This document shows positions 55,555 to 64,000 of a stretch of 64,000 nucleotides of DNA, piece by piece. Made by a program: the position numbers and the translations under genes. The notes beneath the pieces are model-generated. The model was not told where the DNA came from. It ran no database searches and saw nothing but the letters and a program-made list of their open reading frames with translations. Each line of letters begins with the position of its first letter. Positions within the stretch are counted from its first letter, which is position 1. Source of the DNA: Rhodopseudomonas sp. BAL398 (GTDB lineage: Bacteria; Pseudomonadota; Alphaproteobacteria; Rhizobiales; Xanthobacteraceae); NCBI RefSeq assembly GCF_033001325.1, contig NZ_CP133111.1:3426501-3490500 (forward strand). Direction: 5' to 3'.

Positions 55555-56817
55555 CTACGCCAATGCCGGTGCCCGCGCGATCAGGCCGAGATCGGCGGCC
55601 GCGCGCCGGATCAGCAGCGCGAACACCAACAGCATCGACGGCACGCCGAGCGGAATCAGGGTCTGCTCGGCCAGGCTGCGGGCCACCAGCGGCATCAGCC
55701 ACAGCAACGCCAGCGCGGTTTTCTCCCAGGGCGCGAAGCCGCGGGCGACGCCGTAAGCCGCCAGGAAGGCGATCGCCGGCGCCAGCGCGACAAAATCATA
55801 GTCGAGGCTATAGGGCGTCGCCAGAGTCGAGGCGATGATCAGGCCGGCGGCCTGCAGCGGATAGGCCGCCTTGCTGCGCCACAGCCAGCCCAGCGCCACC
55901 GCCAATGTCGCGGTGACGGCGCCCTGAATCAGATAGGCCAGATCGACGCTGCCGCCCCACATCCGCACCCAGGCGAACACCGACTGGATCTTGTGCCAGC
56001 CGGTGCCGCCCTGCTCGAGCACGACGTGGCGGGTGAACGGCATCGAATCGATAAAGGCGCGCCAGACCTCCCAGCCGAAGGCCAGCGTGGTGGCCAGCGC
56101 CAGCGCCAGCACGGTGACGGCGGCGGCAGCGAAAGAGCGCCAGCGTCCGCTCAGCATCAGCACCAGCGGGATCATCACGCCGAATTGCGGCTTGTAGGAC
56201 AACAGACCGAACAGCACGCCGGCCAGGATCGGACGGCGATCCAGCAGCGCCAGCGCGGACCCGATCAGGGCGGCGGTGAGAAAGCCATTATGGCCGTGGC
56301 CGAGATTGACAAACACCGCCGGGAACGCCAGCGCCAGCAACAGCCATATTTTTCGCTGGGCCAGCGTCGCCGCGCCCGCCTCCGGACGGATCGGCACCGA
56401 TCGCAACACCGTCAGCAGCATCGCGAGATAAAGCAGCAGGGTCGAGACCTGCCACACCGCGAGCGCGGTCAGATAGGGCATCGTGGCCAGCGGCGCCGCC
56501 ACGAACATCAGGAATGGCGGATAGTGCCAGCCGTAGAACGGCGTGTCCGGGCCGAAGATCGCCTGCTCGCGGGCATGCTGCAGCGGCGGATCGAACGCCT
56601 TGCCCGCCGTGCCGTCGAGCGCGTAAGTGCCGCCAGCATAGATGTCGGAGAAATCGCTGCCGAGCGGACGGCCCTTGAAGTCGCTGAGCCCATTCGCGGT
56701 CGCGGCCAGATAGCACAGCCCGGCCAGGGCGGCGACCAGCACCGCCAGCGCCCACAGCCGGATCCGCTCCGGCGTGACCCAGTCCCCGCCGCGCAGCGCC
56801 GCCACCCATTTGCTCAT
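55555..56817 (-). CDS. GT87-family (DUF2029) membrane glycosyltransferase
   Basis: 420 residues with about ten membrane helices. Family features are GSDFSDIYAGGTYALDG, WHYPPFLMFVAAPLATMPY and, later, LSYKPQFGVMIPLVLMLSGRW, and ATPYSLDYDFVALAPAIAFL. DUF2029/GT87 proteins use polyprenyl-phosphate mannose to build glycans outside the membrane, best known in mycobacteria. The substrate here is not evident and there are no nearby glycan genes. Confidence 0.88.
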   Translation of the reverse strand: MSKWVAALRGGDWVTPERIRLWALAVLVAALAGLCYLAATANGLSDFKGRPLGSDFSDIYAGGTYALDGTAGKAFDPPLQHAREQAIFGPDTPFYGWHYPPFLMFVAAPLATMPYLTALAVWQVSTLLLYLAMLLTVLRSVPIRPEAGAATLAQRKIWLLLALAFPAVFVNLGHGHNGFLTAALIGSALALLDRRPILAGVLFGLLSYKPQFGVMIPLVLMLSGRWRSFAAAAVTVLALALATTLAFGWEVWRAFIDSMPFTRHVVLEQGGTGWHKIQSVFAWVRMWGGSVDLAYLIQGAVTATLAVALGWLWRSKAAYPLQAAGLIIASTLATPYSLDYDFVALAPAIAFLAAYGVARGFAPWEKTALALLWLMPLVARSLAEQTLIPLGVPSMLLVFALLIRRAAADLGLIARAPALA

Positions 56818-56895
56818 GCGAAAACGCCCCGTCTGCTAGGTTCTCCCCGCAAACCTAGCCAATAACGCTTACCAAGCGATGAAACCGGCGCTCGA

Positions 56896-57642
56896 TCAGG
56901 CCGTCGCGGTCCAGCGCGACAGGGCTTCCAGCGTCACCACGGAATCAGCGGCACCGGCGCCGGCGAGATGGCGATAGGGCGCGCCGGGTTCGCCGAGATC
57001 GCTCAGCACCGCCAACGCGCCGGTAAAATCATCGCCCTCGGTATAGATCCCCGGCGTCACCACGGTCGGGATGCCGGCGCCGCAGGCGGAGCCCACGCCA
57101 TTGCGGGAATCCTCGAACGCGACGCAATCGGCGGCATTCACCCCCAGCCGCTCCAGCACATAGTGATAGATCTGCGGCGACGGCTTCTTGGCGCCGACCA
57201 CATCGCCGGCGCCGATCACCGCGAAGGCGTCGAGCGCGTCGGCCCCCAGCGCGGCGCGCAGCAGCGCCTCGACATTCGGCAGGCTGGTGGTGGTGGCGAT
57301 CGCCAGCGCGACGCCTTCGGCCCGCGCCTGCGCGATCAGCCGGGCCACGCCGGGGCGCAGCCGGCTGCCTTGCGCCACCAGCGCGGTGTAGCGCTGCGTC
57401 TTCTCCGCATGCAATTCGGCGATCCGGCCGGCGAATTCGGCCCCGCGCTCCGGCCCCTGGGCGATGAAATGGGCGATTCGTTCCTTGCCGCCGGCGACAT
57501 CCAACAGCCGCCGGTATGTCGCTTCGGTCCAATGCCAACCCAATCCGGCCGCCGCGAAGGTCTCGTTGAATGCCTGGCGGTGCATTTCCTCGGTTTCTGC
57601 CAAGGTGCCGTCGACATCGAAGATCAGGGCGGCTGGGCGCAT
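56896..57642 (-). CDS. HAD-superfamily phosphatase, CbbY-like
   Basis: 248 residues. The HAD motifs are LIFDVDGTLAETEEMHRQAF (Asp nucleophile and acid), AIATTTSLPNVEALL, KKPSPQIYHYVL and VAFEDSRNGVGSACGAGI. The cap insert and opening match the CbbY/CbbZ/Gph group, which hydrolyses sugar phosphates such as xylulose-1,5-bisphosphate. No rubisco operon is near, so the substrate is not certain. Confidence 0.9.
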   Translation of the reverse strand: MRPAALIFDVDGTLAETEEMHRQAFNETFAAAGLGWHWTEATYRRLLDVAGGKERIAHFIAQGPERGAEFAGRIAELHAEKTQRYTALVAQGSRLRPGVARLIAQARAEGVALAIATTTSLPNVEALLRAALGADALDAFAVIGAGDVVGAKKPSPQIYHYVLERLGVNAADCVAFEDSRNGVGSACGAGIPTVVTPGIYTEGDDFTGALAVLSDLGEPGAPYRHLAGAGAADSVVTLEALSRWTATA

Positions 57643-57773
57643 GATTGCCTAATTTTTGACCAGGACGACCACATCACTGCGGGCCAGTAATTTGATGCAG
57701 TCTGATGAAATATCTTGCGCGGCTAGTTATAGAGCAATGTGCAAAGTAAGGTTAACAAATCAACTGTCAAACG

Positions 57774-57950
57774 ATGTCCATGACCGTGCCGACTGATTCC
57801 ACCCCCGCGAACCGCAAATGCGAAAAATGCGGAAAGGATATGACGTTGCTCGGGCGGCTTCCGCGTCGCCAGCAGGGGCCCGCCAAGACGATCTTTCGCT
57901 GCTACCATTGCGGCCATGTCATTCAGGACGAAAACGGCAATTCATCCTGA
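57774..57950 (+). CDS. Small zinc-ribbon protein (58 aa)
   Basis: 58 residues beginning MSMTVPTDSTPANRKCEKCG, with paired CxxC motifs in RKCEKCGKDM and FRCYHCGHVI, separated by TLLGRLPRRQQGPAKTI, and ending IQDENGNSS. The Cys4 arrangement is a zinc ribbon. An in-frame second ATG is at 57780. The gene is A/T-richer than its surroundings in its upstream region. The stop codon TGA lies within the left end of the following MITE-like element. Confidence 0.8.
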   Translation: MSMTVPTDSTPANRKCEKCGKDMTLLGRLPRRQQGPAKTIFRCYHCGHVIQDENGNSS

Positions 57951-58098
57951 GACTCTGACCGAAAATGCCACAATGAAATCAATGTCTGTTTCGTCATTGC
58001 GAGCCGAGGCCGGCGCGTAGCGCCGTCCGAACGCGACGCAATCCAGGGGCGCCAAGCACAGACTGGATTGCTTCGTCGCAAGAGCTCCTCGCAATGAC
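57946..58098 (-). mobile_element. MITE-like element, family A copy 5
   Basis: Left end cctgagactctgaccgaaaa at 57946, core 57993-58098 from gtcattgcgagccgaggc to cctcgcaatgac in reverse orientation relative to copy 2. The right end is not clear. The left end includes the stop codon of the zinc-ribbon gene. Confidence 0.85.
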
Positions 58099-58142
58099 GG
58101 CCTTGACGACTCGATTCGATTGATCGACGGGCGCCCGCCGGC

Positions 58143-59537
58143 TCAGGCGGCTTCGTCGCGGGCGTGATACCAGCGATACAGCATGCGTTGGCCGATGCGG
58201 CGAAACGGCGCGAAGGCGTGGGTCGGCAGCGCCGAGGTGAAGATCGGCAGGTCCTGTCCGATAAAATCCTTGCCGCCGATCATCTGCGCCATGCGGCGGC
58301 CGGCCTGCGCCGAATAGGACACGCCATTGCCGCCATAGCCCAGCGCATAGAACAGATTGCCCTGCGGCTCGGCGCGGAAGATCCGCGGCATCATGTCATG
58401 GCTGACATCGACCCAGCCCCACCATGAATAATCGATCTCGATGCCGTGCAGCACCGGGAATTTGCGATGCATGCCGTCGATCAGCACCTGCAAATGCCGC
58501 GGATGGCCGGCATCGGCACCGGTGATGGCGCTGCGGCTGCCGATCTGCAGCCGGTTGTCGGGCAGCAGGCGATAATAATGCCGCAGCGTGCGGGTATCGG
58601 TCAGCACCAGCTTGGTGCGAAACCCGGTGGCGTCGAGTTCGGCCGCGGTCAGCGGCCTGGTCACGATCGAATTCGACAGGATCGGCATCAGCCGACCGCG
58701 CAGCAGCGGCGTCAGCCCGCCCGCCGTATAGGCCCCGGTGGCAATGCCGACCGCGCGAGCCCGCACCGTGCCGCCCGGCGTGCGCAGATGATAGGCGCCG
58801 TTGTTGAACTGAATATCCGCGACCGGGCTGGCCGGATGGATCTTCGCGCCCAATTCGCGCGCCATGCGCTGATAGCCGAAGGCCAGCCTGGCCGGATGCA
58901 CGCCGGTGCCGAGCGGCTCCAGCACCGCGCCGACCGCCTCGGCCTCGTTGAGATAATCGGCGCGCAATTCGTTGCCGCTCACCACCCGGGTCTTATCGCC
59001 GAACACGTCGTTGAGCAGCTTGGCCTCGGCGGTGATCTTGTCGAAATTGCGCTGACGATGCGCGATATAGAGATGGCCGCCGCGCTGCGGCTCGCAGTCG
59101 ATCTGGCCGCTGCGCACCAACTCCTCGAAGGTCTCGAATCCGTCCTGCACTTCGGCATGCAGGCGCTTGGCGATATCGAGGCCCCAGCGCGCGATCCATT
59201 GCGAGCGCGACAGCCGGCCGGCGGAATTCTGCGCCTGACCGCCATTGCGGGTGCTGCAGCCCCAGGCGACGCGGTTGGCTTCGAGCACGACCGCCTTGAT
59301 GCCGAATTCGCGCGCCAGGAAGATCGCGCAGGCGAGGCCCGTATAGCCGGAGCCGACGATCGCGACGTCGCAATCGATGTCGCCGCTGACCGGACCATCA
59401 TCTTCGGGCAACGTGCCGGCGGTGGCGTGCCAATAGGTCGGGGCGTAGTCGCGATTGCGTCCGGGGCCCTCGCTGACCAGCGGATCATATTGCGGATCAT
59501 AGGCGGCGAGCGGCGGAACCTTGGTCGACATATTCAT
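58143..59537 (-). CDS. FAD-dependent oxidoreductase, PuuB/DAO type
   Basis: 464 residues. The FAD-binding motif is DVAIVGSGYTGLACAIFLARE, followed by VVLEANRVAWGCSTRNGGQAQ, and further on PILSNSIVTRPLT and FYALGYGGNGVSYSAQAGRR, as in the DAO family (glycine oxidase, gamma-glutamylputrescine oxidase). The upstream SnoaL-like gene overlaps it by four bases (ATGA), so both are one operon. An amine or imine substrate is likely; an aldehyde product could be consumed by the nearby dehydrogenase. Confidence 0.88.
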   Translation of the reverse strand: MNMSTKVPPLAAYDPQYDPLVSEGPGRNRDYAPTYWHATAGTLPEDDGPVSGDIDCDVAIVGSGYTGLACAIFLAREFGIKAVVLEANRVAWGCSTRNGGQAQNSAGRLSRSQWIARWGLDIAKRLHAEVQDGFETFEELVRSGQIDCEPQRGGHLYIAHRQRNFDKITAEAKLLNDVFGDKTRVVSGNELRADYLNEAEAVGAVLEPLGTGVHPARLAFGYQRMARELGAKIHPASPVADIQFNNGAYHLRTPGGTVRARAVGIATGAYTAGGLTPLLRGRLMPILSNSIVTRPLTAAELDATGFRTKLVLTDTRTLRHYYRLLPDNRLQIGSRSAITGADAGHPRHLQVLIDGMHRKFPVLHGIEIDYSWWGWVDVSHDMMPRIFRAEPQGNLFYALGYGGNGVSYSAQAGRRMAQMIGGKDFIGQDLPIFTSALPTHAFAPFRRIGQRMLYRWYHARDEAA

Positions 59538-59953
59538 GATGACGCGGCCTCCTTGGCGGCGAGTGCCGGTTGCAGCGGCCGATCCTTGCGGAACGCGCTC
59601 TTGCTGCAGATCAGCCCGTCGCGGAAGCCGAACAGGTCGCAGCCCGCGGCCTCGATCCGCGTGCCATCCTTGGTGGTCGCGCGAAAAATCCATTCCGACA
59701 GGCCGCGATCGCCGAACATTGCGTGGCGAGTGCATTCCCAGCTGACATCGGGGAAATCGGTCCAGGTGCGTTCGAACGCGGCGGCGACTTCGGCGGTGCC
59801 GGTGAAGCGGCGGCCATGCAGCTCCGGGCCGGCGGCGCCATCGAACACGATGTCCTGCGTCATGCAGGCCATCACGGCGGCGGCGTCATGGCGATTGAAG
59901 GCTGCGAACAATTGGTCCAGGAGCGAGGCTCGGGCGGCGTCCAGATCAGGCAT
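59534..59953 (-). CDS. SnoaL-like (NTF2 fold) protein
   Basis: 139 residues in the NTF2-like fold: LLDQLFAAFNRHDAAAVMAC, VFDGAAGPELHGRRFTGTAEVAAAF and the C-terminal GTRIEAAGCDLFGFRDGLI, typical of SnoaL/polyketide-cyclase-like proteins and small isomerases. It may act on an intermediate of the same pathway as the oxidase it is coupled to. Specific function unknown. Confidence 0.85.
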   Translation of the reverse strand: MPDLDAARASLLDQLFAAFNRHDAAAVMACMTQDIVFDGAAGPELHGRRFTGTAEVAAAFERTWTDFPDVSWECTRHAMFGDRGLSEWIFRATTKDGTRIEAAGCDLFGFRDGLICSKSAFRKDRPLQPALAAKEAASS

Positions 59954-60154
59954 GGATGTTCCAATATAATGGTGCGATCAGCCGCGCGGTGAGCGCGCGC
60001 AATCGACGGCGTTTCTGAGCAGCAAGGTGCACGCAGCGCGGCTGCCGCCGTAGAACCAGATCGGGCGATGTCTGCGGCCAGAATGACGGCTGGCCCAACG
60101 GCTTGGTGTCAGCTGGACCTTCGCGGCCGGACGCGGCCCCGTCAGGGTGCCGGG

Positions 60155-61666
60155 ATGATCAACATCGCAACACGCATCAACCCCGCCATCGCCCCCGCTG
60201 TCGCGGAGGTGTTCCAGCAACTCGCCGGCCGTCATCTGATCGGCAATGCGCTGGTGCCTCCGCTCGGAGGCGCAACGCTCGACGTGCTTGACCCGGCCAC
60301 CGGCCAGGTGCTGGGCCGCGCGCCCGCCGCCACCGCCGACGACGTCGCCCAAGCGGTCGACGCCGCCTCCGCCGCCTTTCCCGGCTGGGCCGCGATCCCG
60401 GCGCGTCAGCGCGGCAAGCTGCTGGCCCAGGCGGCACAACGCATCACCGACAAGGCCGAGGTGATCGCCGCGGTGCTGGCGCTGGAAACCGGCAAGGCGC
60501 TGCGCACCGAATGCCGCGGCGAACTCACGGTCGCGGCCGACATTGTCACCATGTATGCCGGCCTCGCCTCCGAACTGAAGGGCGAGACGCTGCCGTTCGA
60601 TCCGCAGATCCTCAGCTACACCACGCTGGAGCCGCTCGGCGTGGTTGCCGCGATCCTGCCGTGGAACGTGCCGCTGGTGCTGATGATGCTGAAGATCGCG
60701 CCGGCGCTGGTCGCCGGCAACACCGTCGTCGTCAAGGCCTCCGAAGAAGCCCCGTTCGCCACCATCGAGGCGGCTCGGCTGATCGCCGACTTGCTGCCGC
60801 CGGGCGTGCTCAACGTGATCTGCGGCACCGGCCACGACTGCGGCATGGCGCTGGTCGAGCATCCCAAGGTCGCCAAGGTCACCTTCACCGGCTCGCAGGC
60901 GGTGGGCGAATTGATCTATCAGGCGGCGGCGCGAAAAATCATTCCGGTCAGCCTTGAGCTCGGCGGCAAGAGCCCGATGATCGTCTATGCGGATGCCGAC
61001 CTGCCCCGCGCGGTGGCGGGCGCCATTGCCGGGATGCGCTTCACCCGCCAGGGCCAAAGCTGCACCGCGGCGAGCCGGATCTATGTTCACGCCAGCCTGT
61101 TCGACGCATTTCTGGCCGGGCTGCGCGACGCCGTGGAGAAACTGGTGATCGGCGACCCGCTCGACGAGGCCACCGACATCGGCACCGTGATCTCGCAAAA
61201 GCAGAAGACCAGGGTGGAATCCTATATCGCGCGCGGCGAAGCCACGCCGGGGGCGATCACGCTGCGCTGCTGCGCGCTGCCGACCGCCGGCCATCTCAAG
61301 GACGGGCTGTTCCTGCAGCCCACCATCGTCACCGGCCTGCCCGAGGACAGTGCCTTGATGCGCGACGAGATCTTCGGCCCGGTGGTCTGCCTGCAATCAT
61401 GGACCGACGAGGACGACGTGCTCGCCAAGGCCAATGACAGCGATTTCGGCCTCGCCGCGACGGTGTGGACCATGGATCTGCGCACCGCACTGCGCGTCAC
61501 CGGGCGGCTCGACGCCGGCTATGTCCAGGTCAACCAGAACCTGACAATCCAGCCCAATCTGAGCTATGGCGGGTTCAAGAAGTCCGGCCTCGGCAAGGAA
61601 GCCTCGCTCGAAGCCATGCTCGAGCACTTCACCAAGAAGAAGACCATCGTCATCGACATGCGATGA
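60155..61666 (+). CDS. NAD(P)-dependent aldehyde dehydrogenase
   Basis: 503 residues. Conserved blocks: PWNVPLVLMMLKIAPALVAG, TFTGSQAVGELI, the glutamate in SLELGGKSP, the catalytic cysteine in FTRQGQSCTAASR, and EIFGPVVCL. It oxidises an aldehyde to an acid; residues suggest an aliphatic, betaine- or succinate-type aldehyde but this cannot be fixed. I start at MINIATRINPAI (60155); the open frame reaches 29 codons upstream with atypical residues. The TauE-like exporter follows after 12 bases. Confidence 0.93.
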   Translation: MINIATRINPAIAPAVAEVFQQLAGRHLIGNALVPPLGGATLDVLDPATGQVLGRAPAATADDVAQAVDAASAAFPGWAAIPARQRGKLLAQAAQRITDKAEVIAAVLALETGKALRTECRGELTVAADIVTMYAGLASELKGETLPFDPQILSYTTLEPLGVVAAILPWNVPLVLMMLKIAPALVAGNTVVVKASEEAPFATIEAARLIADLLPPGVLNVICGTGHDCGMALVEHPKVAKVTFTGSQAVGELIYQAAARKIIPVSLELGGKSPMIVYADADLPRAVAGAIAGMRFTRQGQSCTAASRIYVHASLFDAFLAGLRDAVEKLVIGDPLDEATDIGTVISQKQKTRVESYIARGEATPGAITLRCCALPTAGHLKDGLFLQPTIVTGLPEDSALMRDEIFGPVVCLQSWTDEDDVLAKANDSDFGLAATVWTMDLRTALRVTGRLDAGYVQVNQNLTIQPNLSYGGFKKSGLGKEASLEAMLEHFTKKKTIVIDMR

Positions 61667-61678
61667 CCGGACATCAGC

Positions 61679-62467
61679 ATGCATGACCTGATCGCGGCGG
61701 CCCAGGCGAGTTTCGCGGCCAGCGTGCCGCCCACTGCCATCATCCTCGGCGCGATGGCGGCGGTGATGATGGCGGCCTTGCTGCGCGGCTTCACCGGCTT
61801 CGGCTTCGGCCTCGCCGCGGTGCCGCTGATGGGCCTGTTGATGGCGCCCGCCAAGGCGGTGCCAGTCGCCGTGCTGCTGCAATTGCTCAGCGGCGCCAAT
61901 GATCTGCGCCGCAACCGGCACGACTGCCACTGGCCGTCGCTGCGCTGGTTGATCGTCGGCGCGGTGATCGGGTCACCGCTCGGCGTGCTGATGCTGAGTG
62001 TCACCCCGGCGCCGGTGGCGCGCATCGTCATCGCCGCCCTGATCACGGGTGCGGTGCTGATGCTCGGCCGTGGCTTCGCCGTCGCCACGGTGCCGTCGCC
62101 GCTGGTCACCACCGGGGTCGGGCTGATCGCCGGCCTGTTCAACGGCATGGCCGGAATCCCCGGGCCGCCGGCGGTGGTTTACTACATGTCCGGCCCGTTC
62201 CGCGCCGTGGTCGCGCGGGCCTCGATGCTGGTGCTGTTTTTCGCCACCGCGATCGCGGCCTTTGTCAGCGAGACCGCGGTCGGACTGGTCGGCGCCCAGG
62301 TGCTGTGGCTGGCGGCGATCGGGTTGCCGGTGATGCTGCTCGGCACCATGATCGGCGAATTCGGGTTTCGCCGCGGCAGCGACAGGCTGCACCGCCAGGT
62401 GTCGATCACCTGCCTCGGACTGATCGCGCTCGGCAGCGCGATCAAGGGCTTCAGCGGGTTGATGTGA
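61679..62467 (+). CDS. TauE/SafE-family (TSUP) membrane transporter
   Basis: 262 residues with about seven or eight membrane helices. Family motifs are ALLRGFTGFGFGLAAVPLMG and GLIAGLFNGMAGIPGPPAVVYYM, the two repeated halves of TSUP carriers. Such proteins export sulfite, sulfoacetate or organic acids. It lies directly after the aldehyde dehydrogenase, so an acid product or sulfonate-derived anion is plausible; unproven. Confidence 0.9.
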   Translation: MHDLIAAAQASFAASVPPTAIILGAMAAVMMAALLRGFTGFGFGLAAVPLMGLLMAPAKAVPVAVLLQLLSGANDLRRNRHDCHWPSLRWLIVGAVIGSPLGVLMLSVTPAPVARIVIAALITGAVLMLGRGFAVATVPSPLVTTGVGLIAGLFNGMAGIPGPPAVVYYMSGPFRAVVARASMLVLFFATAIAAFVSETAVGLVGAQVLWLAAIGLPVMLLGTMIGEFGFRRGSDRLHRQVSITCLGLIALGSAIKGFSGLM

Positions 62468-62513
62468 GGCGAAGCGCTGGCATTCCCCAGCCAATTTGCC
62501 TCCTCATGCCCGA

Positions 62514-62630
62514 GTCATTCCGGGGCGCGAGGCCGCAGGCCGAGCGAACCCGGAATCTCGCGGCAAGGCACGGCGGCTCAGCGAGATTCCGGGTTCGCGC
62601 GCAGCGGAGCTGCTCGCGCCCCGGAATGAC
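62514..62630. repeat. CATTCCGGGG palindromic repeat, family B copy 2
   Basis: gtcattccggggcgcgaggc ... cgcgccccggaatgac. Closely matches 52935-53047, with the same inner arms. It lies between the convergent exporter and MocR-like genes. Confidence 0.88.
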
Positions 62631-62644
62631 TGTGCAACTAAGCG

Positions 62645-64000
62645 CTAGCGTCGCCGCTGCCGCGCCAGCACCTGGCCGAGCCGCTCGATGCCGACCTCGA
62701 TGCGGTCGGTGCGGATCGAGGAGAAGCCGAGCCGGAAACAATGCCGGCTGGCATTTTCGTCCATCGAGAACACGTCGCCCGGCTCGATCACCACGCCCTC
62801 CTCGAGCGCGGCCTGTGCCAGGGCCGTGGCATCGATGTCGGGCGGACAGGTGATCCAGTAATTGGTGCTGCCGGCGCCGCGCGACCAGGTGCAGTCGGGC
62901 AGATGCAGCGGCAGCAGCCGGTCGAGGATCCGGGCGCGCTCCAGCAGCACGCGGCCGACCTGCTGCAGATGCGAGCGATAATGCCCGAGCCCGATGAACA
63001 ACGCGGCGACGCGCTGATTGTTGAGCGGCGGATGGCGCAGCATCAGCCGGCGCAGCGCGCGCAATTCGCGGATCACCGGCGCCGGCGCCACCACATAGCC
63101 AAGCCGCAGGCCGGGCGCGAGCGCCTTCGACAGGCTGCCGACATAGAGCACGTTGGCGTTGCGATCCAGACTCATCAAGGGCGGCAGCGTCGCCGCCTCC
63201 GGCATCAATTCGCCTTCGTAATCGTCCTCGATCACCACGACATCGCCGGCCTGCGCCGCCTTCAACACCTCGAGCCGCCGCGCCAGCGGCATCACCACCG
63301 CGGTCGGGCATTGATGGCTCGCCGTCACATAGGCCAGCGAACAGCTTTCGAAACTTTCATCGGGCACCAGCCCGTCGGCGTCAGAGCGCAGCGGCACCAC
63401 ATTCGGGGTCAGCATCCGGAAGATGTTGCGGGCGTCGGGATAGCCCGGCTCCTCGATCCCGACCCGGGTCTGCGGCTTGATGAACAGGCTGGCGATCAGA
63501 TACAGCGCGTGCTGCGCGCCCATGGTGATCATGATCTCGTCAGACCGGGCGTGGATGCCGCGGCGCGGCAGCACCTGCAATTGCAGCTGCTCGATCAGCG
63601 CCGGATCGTCGCCATCGATCAGGTCGCGCGCCCAATTGTTGATTTCCGAGACGCTGAGCGCAGCGCGCGCGCTTTCGCGCCAGTCATTGGTCGGGAACAG
63701 GCTGGGGTCGAACTGGCCGAAAATGAACGGGTAAGGATGGGCCTGCCAGTCGAGCGGCTTGACGATATTGCGGTGCGCCGAGGGGCGCAAAGCGAAGCGC
63801 GAGTTCCAATGGGCGTCGCCCCGGCTGGCGATCTCAACCGGCCGGCGGGCGGGAGATGCAAATTTTTTCGGCAGACCGGCCACGAAATAGCCGCTGCGCT
63901 GGCGGGACACCAGGAAGTTCTGGTCCACCAGCTGCTCGAAAGCGATCACCACGGTATTGCGCGACACTTTGAGCACGGTGGCGAGATCGCGGCTCGACGG
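62645..64000 (-). CDS. MocR-type regulator (GntR HTH + aminotransferase domain), cut by window edge
   Basis: At least 452 codons, its 5' end beyond the right edge. The visible start reads LATVLKVSRNTVVIAFEQLV, the end of a GntR-type HTH (SRNTVVxAFxxL). The C-terminal aminotransferase fold has GAQHALYLIASLFI, VGIEEPGYPDARNIFRML and, for the PLP lysine, YVGSLSKALAPGLRLGYVVAP. MocR proteins sense an amine or PLP-related compound and control neighbouring genes such as GABA or taurine catabolism; here the ALDH/oxidase/exporter genes are candidates. Confidence 0.9.
   Translation of the reverse strand, partial: PSSRDLATVLKVSRNTVVIAFEQLVDQNFLVSRQRSGYFVAGLPKKFASPARRPVEIASRGDAHWNSRFALRPSAHRNIVKPLDWQAHPYPFIFGQFDPSLFPTNDWRESARAALSVSEINNWARDLIDGDDPALIEQLQLQVLPRRGIHARSDEIMITMGAQHALYLIASLFIKPQTRVGIEEPGYPDARNIFRMLTPNVVPLRSDADGLVPDESFESCSLAYVTASHQCPTAVVMPLARRLEVLKAAQAGDVVVIEDDYEGELMPEAATLPPLMSLDRNANVLYVGSLSKALAPGLRLGYVVAPAPVIRELRALRRLMLRHPPLNNQRVAALFIGLGHYRSHLQQVGRVLLERARILDRLLPLHLPDCTWSRGAGSTNYWITCPPDIDATALAQAALEEGVVIEPGDVFSMDENASRHCFRLGFSSIRTDRIEVGIERLGQVLARQRRR

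Overview
The window is high-GC alphaproteobacterial chromosome, most probably from the Bradyrhizobium/Rhodopseudomonas group (Nitrobacteraceae). This rests on a near-canonical CcrM methyltransferase, a fused anthranilate synthase TrpE-TrpG with a tryptophan leader, an FNR/FixK-type box, a TAXI-type TRAP transporter and several families of intergenic palindromic repeats of the kind that litter these genomes. I recognised no rRNA, tRNA, CRISPR array, integrase or transposase. The exact genus is inference.

Layout. 1-6.7 kb: MarR-GNAT fusion, a two-subunit CoA-transferase, moaB, a YpfJ-type zinc metallopeptidase, ccrM with GANTC sites touching its own start codon, and a glutathione transferase. 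6.7-18.3 kb: a split PAS/chemoreceptor pair, mutY divergent from a DUF721 (DciA-like) gene, a DsbA-like oxidoreductase, a repeat-bearing gap with a secreted protein and a higBA toxin-antitoxin module, then smc and an Rsm22-type methyltransferase. 18.3-25.6 kb: a large autotransporter, lemA-htpX-like membrane quality-control genes, and a tandem pair of ParA/MinD-like P-loop proteins. 25.9-30.4 kb: an efflux island (TetR, FUSC, DUF1656, HlyD) sitting exactly between the 3' end of apt and a displaced, mutated copy of that same apt 3' end. 30.4-33.4 kb: apt and trpE(G) with a complete leader-peptide attenuator. 33.4-42.8 kb: an alkaline-phosphatase-superfamily membrane protein, a TetR-regulated RND efflux pair, a SAM methyltransferase, a PhnA-like domain protein, ompW with an upstream FNR/FixK box, and a small lipoprotein. 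43.2-50.1 kb: propionyl-CoA synthetase-like enzyme, an SDR, and a TRAP system (fused permease, DUF1850 protein, TAXI binding protein). 50.4-57.9 kb: a degenerate REC-EAL protein with a GANTC-rich upstream region, small secreted proteins, a lysozyme-like lipoprotein, a frameshifted Nudix gene, a hotdog thioesterase, a GT87 mannosyltransferase-like protein, a HAD phosphatase and a small zinc-ribbon protein. 58.1-64 kb: a catabolic cluster (FAD amine oxidase-like protein, SnoaL-like protein, aldehyde dehydrogenase, TauE exporter) next to a MocR-type regulator that runs off the right edge.

Interspersed are five repeat families: a MITE-like element with inverted ends (five copies), a CATTCCGGGG palindrome (two), a CTCCCTCCCC palindrome (three), a CCTCATGGTTCGAG palindrome (one good copy, two decayed) and a GGTTCTGCGAAG palindrome (two). 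The most interesting items are the apt-associated efflux island, the paired P-loop proteins, the GANTC clusters, the MITE-like family and the trp attenuator.
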